Part shown: positions 35,571-46,532 of the stretch, piece after piece
Numbering within the stretch: the stretch's first letter is position 1
How the letters are laid out: each line of letters starts with the position of its first letter
Made by a program: the position numbers and the translations under genes
Notes under the pieces: model-generated
Told to the model about the DNA's origin: nothing
The model's input: the letters and a program-made list of their open reading frames with translations, nothing else
The model's database searches: none
Assembly: GCA_045837725.1 (NCBI GenBank)
Contig: JBEWZL010000270.1
Span: 62,001-126,000 of the forward strand
Direction of reading: 5' to 3'
DNA from: Vermamoeba vermiformis
Taxonomy: Eukaryota; Tubulinea; Echinamoebida
DNA: 64,000 nucleotides

Positions 35571-38500
35571 ATGTTGAAGATATCTGAGCCTCTGATTAAC
35601 ATCCAACGGGATGTGTATCTGCAGATCCCTCCAGAACAACGAAAAAATCCATTCTTTCCCGAAGAATTATCAGAAAAAGATTGCGATATTAAAATAGTCG
35701 GTCAGGAGAGTGAAGGCTTGTTCCTGATCTCGCGAGTCGGATTTGACTTGGTATGAAAACCCGAAAATTAATTTCAATTACATTATTACGATTTACAGCA
35801 ATTATTTTCGGTGTAATATTATAGCATACATTTATTTTTGCTCTATTAAATAATATGCCGGTTCAGAAGTGCTTCTACTTCTGTTGATCGGCGTGTTTAG
35901 GATCCAAATTGGCACAATGTAATAATTATTTATTAATAATATTATTTTATTATAGACCGGCAAAAAAGTGACGTACATTGACATGTACGATTTATTCGGC
36001 AGCAATAACAACAAAGAGGCTAAAAAATCTCATCAACGAAGCAAATCAGAAACTTCAAAAATACCGCCGTTAAAATTATCATTTAGCAATAACGGTCCAT
36101 CAGCGTCAAAAGGACTATTAACCAACGTATATAAGCACGCTAATTCAACGATGAATTGTGTCGGCGCGACAATTAACAACGAGAGAAATTTGTTGATTTT
36201 TACGATTAAATTCACCGATCAATTTGGCACCGTGGACCATGTCAAACATCCCAAAGACATTCTCATGGAAATGCCGCTCACGCAGGATCGCGTCGTTGGT
36301 ACGTTGTTTCATAGTTACAATTTCGTTATCTTCGAGTAAACAAAATTTTGCTTTAATGTAATCAGCCGTTAACGGCAAAATTTAATTTAAATTTTCTTGT
36401 AATTTTTCGCTGCATTTATTGGCCAAAATATTTTTTATGTTAAAAATATCGAACTGACAATCGACCTGAAAGTCTAATTGTTAACGGAAAATCCTCTGCC
36501 ATATTATAAATTGTATTAGCTAGTCATATAGATATTATTATAATTTTCTAATTTGGTTTTATTTTTCGCTCAGACATGTACGAGTCATTTATTTGCGGTT
36601 CTGGTGGCAATCGATACACCATGTCTACGGTCACTTTGTTGCCTCAAACTCTAAAGGTAACATTTAAAAATATTAAAAGGGTCATATTCTCAATTTAAAC
36701 GATCTCTTTGTTCATACTTTGTACGCGGATATCCGAACGAAAATTTCTAACTTTTTTATTTTGTTAGTTTATGCCAAAACCAACAGGATTTAGCAGAGCG
36801 AAACAATCAACAGATGTATTCGTATTTGCATATAATAGGAAGATCAAAGTATTCGAGATATTCAAACGATCAAAGAACGGAATTATAGATCTGACGGCAC
36901 ATCCACAACTTCGTCATTTAATTTGCGACAGTGCGTTATGGCACGATTGGAATCCAGAAATAGGACGGTTATATGTCTTATTTAAGTCTAAAGAGAAAGA
37001 GACATTGAACACCATATTTTTGGCCGTTTACGAATTTCCAGATCGAAAACCAACTTTGTTGTTACGAAGAGCTATTAACATTACGTTAAGTAAGTAGATT
37101 AGTACCGATAGTATATACATTTTTACTAAAATATATTATTATAGATATTAGAGACGGTCGAGTTTTGGATACGATCAAAGTCGTGCAAATGAATTCTTCA
37201 ACAGTAAGCAACAAAAGTTTAAAATTTAATTTTAAACCTTAAAATCCATATTTTTTATATAACTTTAGAGCTCTAATACAACTCTATCCTTTTCGCCTTT
37301 AAAATTTTTTTTGGATCCGATCGAGAAGTGCAAATAGGCTAAAATTTTTTTTATATAGATTGAAGCACTGTGCCTATGCCAAGTTAAATATCACTCGCTT
37401 GAAGACAACAGAATGAACGAACAAGTCGGCGTGCCAGTATCAATTTATTTCTTGCACTACAGTTCCGTGCTCAACTTTAAAATTCCGATCAGCGGTTACA
37501 ACAATAGTCCAAATTTGAATATGACCGCGAATGCTAATAATAGCAACAACAACGAAGATTCGAATTCGCGATTGACAATATTCAACAGATACAATGTCAT
37601 GTTCGATCTCGTGGCTAACATGTTGATGGTCTATATTCCCGGCTATTTCATTCAGTGGATTGATTGTGGACTTATGCACGATTCGCATCCGTTGCCTTCG
37701 TTTGCCTTATTTGGTAAGTACAATGACGTCCTCTAACAATTTCATCGAACATAAATTTTGGTACTTTTTTGACATGAAAAATATTTTCGTGACACGTGTC
37801 AAACTCAATTTTAAATACGGCACCAAATCGTCATCGAAAAATTATGACACGTGTCACGGGTTCATGTGACAATTTTATAAGGAATAATTATTACGAGCTT
37901 TTGATTTGACACGTGTCATCAATTTTTTTTCACGTCATTGTTTACTTGTGAGTAATTTTTTAACGATAATGATTTTTAGGCCCTAAATATGCACCAATAC
38001 TACCAAGCTTCACCAAAGCAATTCCGCCCAACATTGTGCCGTTTGAAGTGACAGGCCTAGCACTCAACGAGCGCGGCTTTATCGACTACAATACGCTTAC
38101 TGTGCACGAGTATTCCATCGCTCGATCGGGCATTGCAGAAGTGATTCAAACTTGGCCCGTGCAAGTGCTCAATGAAGAAGATTTGCAGCACGATAACAAC
38201 ATTAACAAATTTGAACGGTTTAATTTCAACACGGAACTCGCGAAGAAATTGAACGCTGAAAAGATTCGCATGGGAATTCACATGGCCCTGCTGCACTTGA
38301 GCGATCAAGAACTGGCCAATCAGGTGCGTCCATTGAATTCAATTTAGGTATCATTCCTAACTTTTTTTTTTGTAGATTATTATTCACGCTTGTACAAATT
38401 GTCCATATAACGTTACCGCAGCTGTATTTAAAGAATTTTTAATCGGTAAGAACGAAGAGTTATTTCGTTCGCTACTAGATCTAATTTTTATTTCCTTTTT

Positions 38501-40922
38501 AGGAAGTACCTATTTGGCGTTCTTAGTGAAACATCAGCCGTTGCTAACGAGCACCCAACAAAAAGACGCTAACGGCCAAAAGACCATGTTTGCGGTGTTG
38601 GATTACTTGCCCATGACTGACTTGCAATCTGTCGCTGTCAAAGAAGCTATTTTGGTACGGCTTTTGTCTATAAAACTCAATCCTAATGACGCGTACTAAC
38701 TCCAAATTTAGTTCTTGAGCGGATATTTGGACGAAGTTAGTTACAGACCTGCTGGAATTACTACGCAAAAAACGGTTGGATTTACAAACGTAAGTAATTT
38801 TTAAATATTAATAGAAGCATGTCTAACACAACAGCGACGTCGAATTTGAATGCAATAATAATATTTATAATGATATTAGTTTTTTGGATCTTTTTGGATT
38901 CAGCAGATCCGTTACATACTGAGCTACAATGACTAATGAGTATAATCTTTAGATCAATACGAGACTAGAAAGGATCAAATTAGAACAACTCATTAACTTG
39001 CTGACGACCACTGAGCGCAAGACATTGAAGACTAAAGCAGTGGAAGGTGAACAATTGACCTCGAGCAATGACAGCACCGGCAACGGACCATTATCGGGCT
39101 CAAAAGAGAACTTATCGCTATCTAGTAGCAGTGCGGGACTAGGCTTGCACAAGACTAAATCATCGCCGGGCACGAAACGATTGTCCGTTGAAGACTTTAA
39201 CCACGCGATGTTGACTCAGTCAACGCCGGTCAAAGTCGATCCGAACACCCCGCCTATGACCCCGAGTCCTAGTCAAGGTCTATCGAGGTCATTGACTACA
39301 CCTGACGCTAGGAACCTCATTAATATCATCAACATCTCGCCGCGCATCAGATCTTCGTTGAACATGTCGCAGATCAGCCCTGCTCCGAGCGGCTTAACAT
39401 CACCAAATACAGAGTTTAGTATCCAGAAGGAAAAGCCTACTGAAAGCCCCTCCGTAAGAGTAATAGCATGGCTTAATTAGGAAAAAATTTATTGACGAAT
39501 TTCTCAGAAACGATTTTTCGATGGCTTCAAACAACTGTTTGGCTTGCATCAAAGCCAGAATAATGTTGAACCATCAACTAGTGTTTCGAACAAATCGCCG
39601 GTGACTTCACCAGCATACCCTGTCTTCACTTCAATAGATCTCGATCGCGCGTTATTCGTCGCTGCCATGGCAAAAGCTTTGCAAAAATTAAGCGGACAAG
39701 GAGTGACGAGTAAATTAGCGCAATCGATAGCTGCACAGTATAGAGACCTTCAAGTACGTACCTCAATTTTAACAAATATTTCTTTTTTTCGGATCCGAAC
39801 ATCATTTTCCATAAAAGGAAAATGCAGTACAAAATACATCGGTATCTCATGATGTGATTTTAATTCTATTCTTATCATATTAGGTCCAACAAGCTAATGC
39901 GCTCTATTACTACATTCTATCGAGTGTTAAAGACGCATTGACGAGCGGTCAAATCGACGAAACTGAAGCCCAAAAGATTGAATTCCAAATGCTACAAAGT
40001 TTCCACGACGCGGCACAAGAACTGTTCTTCCCTGTGCCGCAAGAGTTCAATTCGAGATTCGCGTCATTTGCTTTCAGATGCTTGCCTCCTGAGTAAGTAA
40101 CCTCACCCAATTTTTCATAGTCTTAGTCTCATAATGCTTTTATATAATATAATAATGATACTCCAATGCTCCAAAGATATTGCGGCATTATTAATTTGAA
40201 GCGGATGTAGCTTAAAAAAGATTGAACGAACCGAACTTGAAATAACAAATAATAATTGCACTACATTAAGAAATTTTTAATTGGTGCTAATTTCGGTTTT
40301 AATATATAGGATTGCTAAGCAATACGTAACTCGAGGAGTGATCGATCCGAATCCAGAAGTCGCGTTAGAGTTCTTACGCAGCTATCAAGCAGATCATCCC
40401 GATGAAGACCCTGCACAACTCATTCACTTTTTCATGAACCATTTCGACACGTTAGAAGCACTCGACGTGATTGAATACTGCGAGAAGTTGAATCTGACGT
40501 ACTTGGCTGAATGGCTGATCGCGTCGTACGAATCAAATGCGATTGGAAAAGACACGTGGGTTGATATGGAAGGAATAGTAGACTCGGATTTCTTGCCGCT
40601 AGATGTTTATTTAACTTCACTACGGATCAAAGCGGATGTGCCTAGCGATAATTTTAAATTTATCGACGACGAGATTAAGAAGGGTGCATTGGCTATATTC
40701 GATTTAGAACGATATAATAATCCTAATAATAGTAATAATAACGATAGTACTAATAATAGCGCGGACAGCAATGTCGAAAATAACGGATCTGTTGCAGAAG
40801 ATAGTAATTACGAGAGCGGAGTTAATACGAATGAAAGTAGTAATAATAATAGCGCGAATAGATTGGACGCGATTAAAGAAGAGTCGACGGAAGATCGGGT
40901 TGAAGAACCAACAATGTTCTGA
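35571..40922 (+). CDS. Gamma-secretase-activating protein (GSAP/pigeon) homologue
   Basis: About 14 exons run from ATG 35571 to TGA 40920-40922, roughly 1,000 residues. Segments align by eye with human GSAP in order: HDWNPEIGRLYVLF (human AQWDMSEQRLYYI), VANMLMVYIPGYFIQWI (YYVAVYLPGHFFHLL), MGIHMALLHLSDQELANQIIIHAC (LHCALYCGQ...AQIIQWI), EFLIGSTYLAFL (EFIIASSYWSVY), FASFAFRCLPP near the GSAP-16 region, and FLPLDVYLTSLRIKA (FLPLNYFIEILTDIE). N-terminal parts likely form a beta-propeller-like fold and C-terminal parts are helical. Ser/Asn-rich low-complexity inserts occur near 39050-39150 and 40710-40870. Human GSAP modulates gamma-secretase; the ancestral role is unknown. Intron 37714-37979 holds three perfect TGACACGTGTCA copies. 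Confidence 0.8.
37790..37918. promoter_or_regulatory. Cluster of three perfect TGACACGTGTCA palindromes in an intron
   Basis: Copies lie at 37790-37801, 37845-37856 and 37907-37918, all inside the GSAP intron 37714-37979. Other perfect copies are at 16347-16358, 22087-22098 and 56341-56352. Near-copies with one change occur at 53854, 54901, 56439 and 60786. Each palindrome has a CACGTG core and TGACA half-sites. The role is unknown. Confidence 0.6.
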
Positions 40923-41343
40923 AATCAACAACCATTAATGTGAATAAAAATCAATGATTAGGAACTCATGTAAATAGATAACTATTACATACAATTGCAC
41001 CGTCCTACTAAGTCCGGATCCAGGCTGAAAAGTACTGGAGGCACCGCAAAAAAACTTGTTCTTTTTGAAACAATATCTGTCTACCACAACTGAAGACTCT
41101 CATGCGCAAAGCCGCCAAAAATTAAGTGATGAATAAATGGCAACTAAACAACTGCATTCAGGGTGCTGACAAAGGATCCAAGATGCGATCGAGGTATTTA
41201 TTCCAAATTTAATCCAAAAAATTAATCTATGCCGTAATTAATTACATAATATTAACCATTACAATATGTAAAATTAATACACTGCAATCTGTAAAACAGA
41301 TAATTTATTTCGCTAATAGTCTCCAAAACTCTCATTAACTAAA
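40923..41343. other. Convergent intergenic space, no gene seen
   Basis: 3' ends of the GSAP homologue (+) and the first DUF1996 gene (-) face each other across about 420 AT-rich bases. No gene or repeat was recognised. Confidence 0.5.
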
Positions 41344-42564
41344 TTAACCCCAGCCGTAGAAAGTTTGATTGTTACCCAACAAGTGTGCGTGGCAATCTCT
41401 CGCAGCTCTGTCGCAGTTAGTCATCCACTGGTGCATGATCGTAGCGTTCCAACCGTTCCACCAATCAGCGTGATAGGAATAACCGCCGACTTCGCTCTCG
41501 CTGTACATATCCGACGACAATCGCCAGTACAATGGTGCGTCCTTCTCCTTGACGGGCCAGTTGATGTTGATCGTGATGACCGGGATCGCGACTGGATGCG
41601 TTGGCGGACATCTGCCGTAGTAAGGCCAGGCCATGTGACTCTTGTGATCAGGGCTGTCGAGATTGACACCGTCCCAGCACTGCGGGAAATCAATGCCAGC
41701 GTGAAGATAGTCGCCCACATCGCAATTGATCACGTGATTTGTTCGACCGTAAGTGGTACCATCAGCGCGTTGACATTCAAAAAGGCCTTCAGCTTGGTCC
41801 ACTGACATGGCCTTAGCGTTGCCAGAGATCATGCGAAGTCCGTGCGGCGGATCTTGCACCCATTGTGGCGCAATGCCGAGGTAACCAGTCTTGTAGTAGA
41901 AGATCGATGTTTTCGCCATCAGCGGAGTTCCATCACGCGTGTCGACCAGCGGAGCGACCCAATAGCCACTTCTATTCATGATACCACCAGGGCACGTCGA
42001 GTCACCGCTAGTAGTTAATGATTCGGTATTAGAATTGGCGTTGGTTCCTTTGTTGCCGAAAAACATGTGCAGATGCGATGCGCCAGGCTGACCAGGGAAC
42101 ACCACAGGATCGTCGAAGAGCATGTGGCTATAGTCGCATGAAATTCTGAAGGAGCCAATGTTGTCATCCGGAACTGCAGGCTCCTCATCCGTCGCGCGAA
42201 TGCGAAGATCAGAAAAACCGACATTGCCAGGAGGAATCTTAGTGACGTCAATAAGCGGTCCTCCGTTCTGGGGCTTAGTAGGAACAGTTGAAGTGTTCTT
42301 CGGGGTGAATAATTGGCATTCAGTCACTTTGAACGGGCCGTACCATCCGAAGTAGTCCCAGCTGCAGGTTCCGTAAGCAGTGTCTTGGAAATTTCGCCAG
42401 TTAGTGCCATCGCCATATCTAATTATTCTAAAGCCAGGCAACGGAAGCGTATATTGTTCGCCTTCTCCTGCGATCTTCGTCCAGGTGCCTTCAGGTAGTG
42501 TAAAAACACAAAACGCGCTTGAAACAAGCAACGCCAATGCAAATAATACTAAATTTACTTTCAT
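41344..42564 (-). CDS. Secreted DUF1996 domain protein, copy A
   Basis: A single exon of 406 codons runs from ATG 42564. Signal peptide: MKVNLVLFALALLVSSAFC. The rest carries the DUF1996 signature: FRISCDYSHMLFDDPVVFPG, SHLHMFFGN, RSGYWVAPL, GLRMISGNAKAM, FPQCWDGVNLDSPDHKSHM, CPPTHPVAIPVI and YHADWWNGW. DUF1996 is common in fungal and bacterial secreted proteins, but its activity is unclear; conserved His, Asp and Trp residues hint at a metal- or sugar-binding extracellular role (inference). Lack of introns is unusual here. It is about 78% identical in protein to copy B at 43984-45174. Confidence 0.9.
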   Translation of the reverse strand: MKVNLVLFALALLVSSAFCVFTLPEGTWTKIAGEGEQYTLPLPGFRIIRYGDGTNWRNFQDTAYGTCSWDYFGWYGPFKVTECQLFTPKNTSTVPTKPQNGGPLIDVTKIPPGNVGFSDLRIRATDEEPAVPDDNIGSFRISCDYSHMLFDDPVVFPGQPGASHLHMFFGNKGTNANSNTESLTTSGDSTCPGGIMNRSGYWVAPLVDTRDGTPLMAKTSIFYYKTGYLGIAPQWVQDPPHGLRMISGNAKAMSVDQAEGLFECQRADGTTYGRTNHVINCDVGDYLHAGIDFPQCWDGVNLDSPDHKSHMAWPYYGRCPPTHPVAIPVITININWPVKEKDAPLYWRLSSDMYSESEVGGYSYHADWWNGWNATIMHQWMTNCDRAARDCHAHLLGNNQTFYGWG

Positions 42565-43074
42565 GGCTTGTTTAAAGTTACTGAAAAATAATTACACTAC
42601 CGATTTTAGCTTTTATTTTAGTTTACGAGATTTTTGTGATCCAAAAGACTCGTCACATCCAAAACAAATGTGATCAAAATGTCACGTATAATGTACAAGA
42701 TAGATAGTAATCTAGCTATCTAACTCGCATATAATCAATCGCTGACTTACTATTATTTGACACTAACCAATGATTCAAATTCGTAGCCCGAGCTGAATTT
42801 TCATTGGATCCGTTAAAATCCAGGCAGCGCACATTGAACCGATAAACTAGGCGCTTAATACAGCGAGTCAGATCGAACGTATTGCTTTGCCTAGTCATTG
42901 AGTAAGTTTCAGAAGTTGTCCCATTGTACACATCCAGCAGTATTAGTGAATTCGGATGTGACGACTGAGTTGTCACAATTGACCAATAAGATTTGACGAG
43001 TGGACGAAAAGCAAATTTAAATTATTTTGGTTAATTGAATCATTGTTAAGATATCAAATCGTAATCAAGCCACG
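42565..43074. promoter_or_regulatory. Divergent promoter region of cassette copy A
   Basis: 510 bases between the start codons of DUF1996 copy A and Cys-rich copy A. A non-ATG frame at 42716-42976 (minus) was not accepted as a gene. Confidence 0.4.
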
Positions 43075-43743
43075 ATGCGCTCGACTATTATATTTATTGC
43101 TGTTGTATTAACGTTAGCCAGCGCTGCTACGAAGACTTGCCAACCCACATCCGGCATCGCGAACTCACTTTGCGGCAACGAAACTCACAACGCTTACGTA
43201 ATTCCTGCTAAAGTCTGCGCATATGGTCCTGTTGATGTATCAGCTACTTCATGCGTGGCACAAGTGTTCAATACCTGGCAGTTGGTCTGTCCGAAAAGAA
43301 ACAAAGATCTGACGAGCTTTTGTCAAGGCTGGGGTGGTTTTGAAAATATTGATTATTCTTCACCTTGTTGGGTACTTCAAGAGTGCACCAGCGACGCTGA
43401 CTGTGCTGCAGTTGATCCTCCGTTCGGTCCTAGTCAAACTAAGAAGTGCTACGAGTGCTGCGAGTTGTGCTACGACGACTGCGCATCCAGAGTTGGTGAC
43501 TGGTACGCCGCTCAGGGCGATACAGACTGCACGCCTTGCCCATACACAGCTACTCCTCACACTTTGCCGCCAATTTCTCCGGTCGCACATACCTCTCCCG
43601 TAAGCGACAACTCCCCATCCAGTACTAATACTCCATCAAAGTCTTCAAGTCCTAGTGGTAGCAGCAGCAACATTTCTTCGGGATGGACCGTTCAACCCTT
43701 CGTCTTTGCCGCTCTAGTTTTGCCGATGATCGCTGCTTTCTAA
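43075..43743 (+). CDS. Secreted Cys-rich, probably GPI-anchored protein, copy A
   Basis: A single exon of 222 codons from ATG 43075. The signal peptide (MRSTIIFIAVVLTLASAATK) leads into about 150 residues with many paired cysteines (KKCYECCELCYDDC, DTDCTPCPY). A Pro/Ser/Thr stalk (residues about 165-200) precedes a hydrophobic tail (FVFAALVLPMIAAF), typical of GPI attachment. I know no family for the Cys domain. The core from 43132 to 43403 is about 97% identical in DNA to copy B at 45743-46014, including silent sites, while signal peptide and stalk differ. Confidence 0.85.
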   Translation: MRSTIIFIAVVLTLASAATKTCQPTSGIANSLCGNETHNAYVIPAKVCAYGPVDVSATSCVAQVFNTWQLVCPKRNKDLTSFCQGWGGFENIDYSSPCWVLQECTSDADCAAVDPPFGPSQTKKCYECCELCYDDCASRVGDWYAAQGDTDCTPCPYTATPHTLPPISPVAHTSPVSDNSPSSTNTPSKSSSPSGSSSNISSGWTVQPFVFAALVLPMIAAF

Positions 43744-43983
43744 TTGCGATAAATTTAGCTCATAATTTCATTGTATGTATAGATTGGTTGGAATAATAAA
43801 GATTCTCATTAAATTCAAATTGCATCTGGATCCTATCGTAAGATTTTCTTGCAGAATAGCGAAAGATTTTAGTCTGCAACTTGAGTCCCGAATTAGTACT
43901 AATAATTATTCGTCTACGCTGTTAAGGCTATTTACTAATATTACAAGTGAAGCAGGTCCAGTGATTGCGATGAACCGTACTCG

Positions 43984-45174
43984 TTAATAGAACATCTGAT
44001 TGTTGCCCAACAAGTGCGCGTGACAATCAGCCGGAGCTCTGTCGCAGTTCTCCATCCACTGGTGCATAATTGTCGCGTTCCAACCGTTCCACCAATCAGC
44101 GTGGAAAGAATAACCGCCCGGCTGACTTTCATCGTACATATCTGATGACAATCTCCAGTGCAATGGCGCGTCTTGTTCTTTCACCGCCCAGTTGATGTTG
44201 ATCGTGATGACTGGTATCGCGACTGGATGTGTTGGCGGACATTTGCCGTTGACAGGGAACGACATGTGGCTCTTGTGATCAGGGCTGTCGAGATTGACGC
44301 CGTCCCAGCACTGCGGAAAATCAATGCTCGCGTGCAATCGTTGCCCGACCGCGCAATTGATCACGCGATTGGTCCTGTTGTACCCGCCCGCATCGTCTTG
44401 ACACTCCCAAGTACCCAAGCCGTCAGTCGATGCCATGGCCTTAGCATTGCCAGAGATCATGCGGAGTCCGTGTGGCGGATCTTGCACCCATTTCGCGGAA
44501 ATTCCGTAGTAGCCCGTCTTGTAGTAGAAGATCGAGGACTGCGACATTAAAGGCGTTCCATCGCGTGTATCAATAATAGGTGCGACCCAATAGCCACTTC
44601 TATTCATGATACCGCCAGGGCACGACGAGTCGCCACTAGTAGTTAATGATTCGGTATTCGAGTTGGCATCTGTTCCGGTATTGCCAAAGAACATGTGCAG
44701 ATGCGACTCGCCAGGCTGACCAGGGAAGACAATAGGGTCATCGAAGAGCATATGGCTATATCCACATGAAATTCTAAATGCTCCAACACCATCTCCTGAA
44801 GGTGCAGGTTGCTCATCGGTATGCTGGATGCGAAGATCAGAATAGCCGCCATTGCCAGGAGGAATCTTAGTGACGTCAATAAGTGGTCCTCCATTTTTAG
44901 GCTTAGTGGGGACGGACGTGTCCGTTGGGGTGAACATCTGGCATTCATTTGGCGCAGGTGAACTATACCATACAAAATACGTTCTGCTGCACGTTCCATA
45001 CGCTGAATCTTGCAAGTATCGCCAGTTGGTGCCATCACCAAATCTAATTACTCTAAAGCCAGGCAATGGAAGCGTATAGTTTTCATTTTCGCTCGCGATC
45101 TTCGTCCACGTACCAGCGGGCAAACTATAGGCGCTAGAAACAAGCAATAAAAATACAATTATTAAATTGTTCAT
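43984..45174 (-). CDS. Secreted DUF1996 domain protein, copy B
   Basis: A single exon from ATG 45174 (MNNLIIVFLLLVSSAYS, signal peptide) to TAG/TAA near 43984. It carries the same DUF1996 motifs as copy A (ISCGYSHMLFDDPIVFPG, SHLHMFFGN, FPQCWDGVNLDSPDHKSHM, CPPTHPVAIPVI). Upstream in-frame codons lack ATG. The protein ends at NQMFY, three residues shorter than copy A. It forms a divergent pair with Cys-rich copy B. Confidence 0.9.
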   Translation of the reverse strand: MNNLIIVFLLLVSSAYSLPAGTWTKIASENENYTLPLPGFRVIRFGDGTNWRYLQDSAYGTCSRTYFVWYSSPAPNECQMFTPTDTSVPTKPKNGGPLIDVTKIPPGNGGYSDLRIQHTDEQPAPSGDGVGAFRISCGYSHMLFDDPIVFPGQPGESHLHMFFGNTGTDANSNTESLTTSGDSSCPGGIMNRSGYWVAPIIDTRDGTPLMSQSSIFYYKTGYYGISAKWVQDPPHGLRMISGNAKAMASTDGLGTWECQDDAGGYNRTNRVINCAVGQRLHASIDFPQCWDGVNLDSPDHKSHMSFPVNGKCPPTHPVAIPVITININWAVKEQDAPLHWRLSSDMYDESQPGGYSFHADWWNGWNATIMHQWMENCDRAPADCHAHLLGNNQMFY

Positions 45175-45682
45175 TTGTTGTCGCCGTGTGTTGAACGGAA
45201 ATAAATAAAATTGCAATAAAAATCTCTCAGTAGATTTTCTGACCCTGGAAAAGCTATGTAATGCAGGACAAATAGCGAATCTCGTTGCAATACTCGAAAT
45301 AATGCGTAGGTACTACGAAAGATGACGATTTTGATCACCTTTCTCTTTAGAAAGGTTGATTCAGTTAAGTAAGGCTAAGCTTGATTTTCTCCGCTCTGCC
45401 TCGTGCTTTTAGTCTGAAACTAATAGAATATGCGTCATACATAGTAATCTACCGGAAGGCATTCAAAATGCGCTTAAAAGAAGCGTTTAAACGATACTTA
45501 CAGACTTTACCGCTCCGTACAAGCATAACGAAATGTTCTCATGGAAAGAAGAGGTTATACTGCGTCTAGTCAAGTTATATGGACCCTATTTAAGAAGGAG
45601 AATCAGTCTCGGTCGACGTGACTTTAAAGTTTGATTCTGGCCAAATTTAGTATTATTCTACTTCAACTTGAAAGCGAACACC
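45175..45682. promoter_or_regulatory. Divergent promoter region of cassette copy B
   Basis: 508 bases between divergent starts. I see no long match to the equivalent region of cassette A (42565-43074), so the promoters have diverged more than the coding cores. Confidence 0.4.
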
Positions 45683-46288
45683 ATGCGAGCTATATTATTA
45701 TTTTTGATATTTGTATTTGTTACCTTCGCTTATGCAGCGACAAAGACTTGCCAACCCACATCTGGCGTAGCGAACTCACTTTGCGGCAACGAAACTCACA
45801 ACGCTTACGTAATCCCTGCTAAAGTCTGTGCATATGGTCCTGTTGATGTATCAGCTACTTCATGCGTGGCACAAGTGTTCAATACCTGGCAGTTGGTCTG
45901 TCCGAAACGAAACAAAGATCTGACGAGCTTTTGTCAAGGCTGGGGTGGTTTTGAAAATATTGATTATTCCTCACCTTGTTGGGTACTTCAAGAGTGCACC
46001 AGCGACGACGACTGCAATGTAGTCACTCCTCCAGCGGCCGCATCGGCATCTAAAAAATGCTACGAGTGCTGCGAGTTGTGCTATGACGACTGTGCATCCA
46101 GAGTTGGCGATGAATATGCAGCACAAGGTGATACTAATTGCACACCTTGTCCGTACACAGCGACTCCTCACACTTTGCCGCCAATCCCGACCACAACTCC
46201 TGGTGGAACGAAGTTATCAACTGGATGGAGTATTTTACCATTGGCTATTACTTTCTTAATTATGGTGATGGTTGCTGTATTTATATAA
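45683..46288 (+). CDS. Secreted Cys-rich, probably GPI-anchored protein, copy B
   Basis: A single exon from ATG 45683 (MRAILLFLIFVFVTFAYA, signal peptide) to TAA near 46286. It has the same Cys-rich core as copy A (TCQPTSGVANSLCGNETH, KKCYECCELCYDDCASRVGD). The Ser/Pro stalk is much shorter (PPIPTTTPGG) and the hydrophobic C-terminal tail (ILPLAITFLIMVMVAVFI) is again GPI-like. Function unknown. The near-identity of the core to copy A points to recent duplication or gene conversion. Confidence 0.85.
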   Translation: MRAILLFLIFVFVTFAYAATKTCQPTSGVANSLCGNETHNAYVIPAKVCAYGPVDVSATSCVAQVFNTWQLVCPKRNKDLTSFCQGWGGFENIDYSSPCWVLQECTSDDDCNVVTPPAAASASKKCYECCELCYDDCASRVGDEYAAQGDTNCTPCPYTATPHTLPPIPTTTPGGTKLSTGWSILPLAITFLIMVMVAVFI

Positions 46289-46532
46289 ATTAGTTTGTTG
46301 GAGAACCAAATCGAATCTGATTTTGTTGGTTTCAAAAATAGCTAAAAAAAAGGCTTTGCTGCCCACGATAATGAAGAATTCGGTGCACTAAACGTATTCT
46401 TTACTATCCTGGCTTTTTTCTTGTGGTATTTTGTTTGGGTGCAAAATCGGGACTAAACGCCTAAATTGGAAATTTCTTAATGACACATTTTAGCAAGCTC
46501 CGTAATAACAATCAACATTTGAATCAGCTATC

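Larger units (their letters stand above)
41344..46288. repeat. Tandem duplication of a two-gene cassette
   Basis: Two copies of a divergent pair, DUF1996 (-) and Cys-rich GPI protein (+), lie at 41344-43743 and 43984-46288, offset by about 2.6 kb, in the same order and orientation. Confidence 0.9.

Noticed and set aside
41365-41805. Plus-strand frame opposite DUF1996 copy A
   Set aside because: Same strand-shadow effect; the DUF1996 frame on the minus strand has clear family motifs. A similar shadow lies opposite copy B.
42716-42976. Minus-strand 86-codon frame between divergent genes
   Set aside because: No ATG start (the first codon is GTG) and it lies in a promoter region; no family features.
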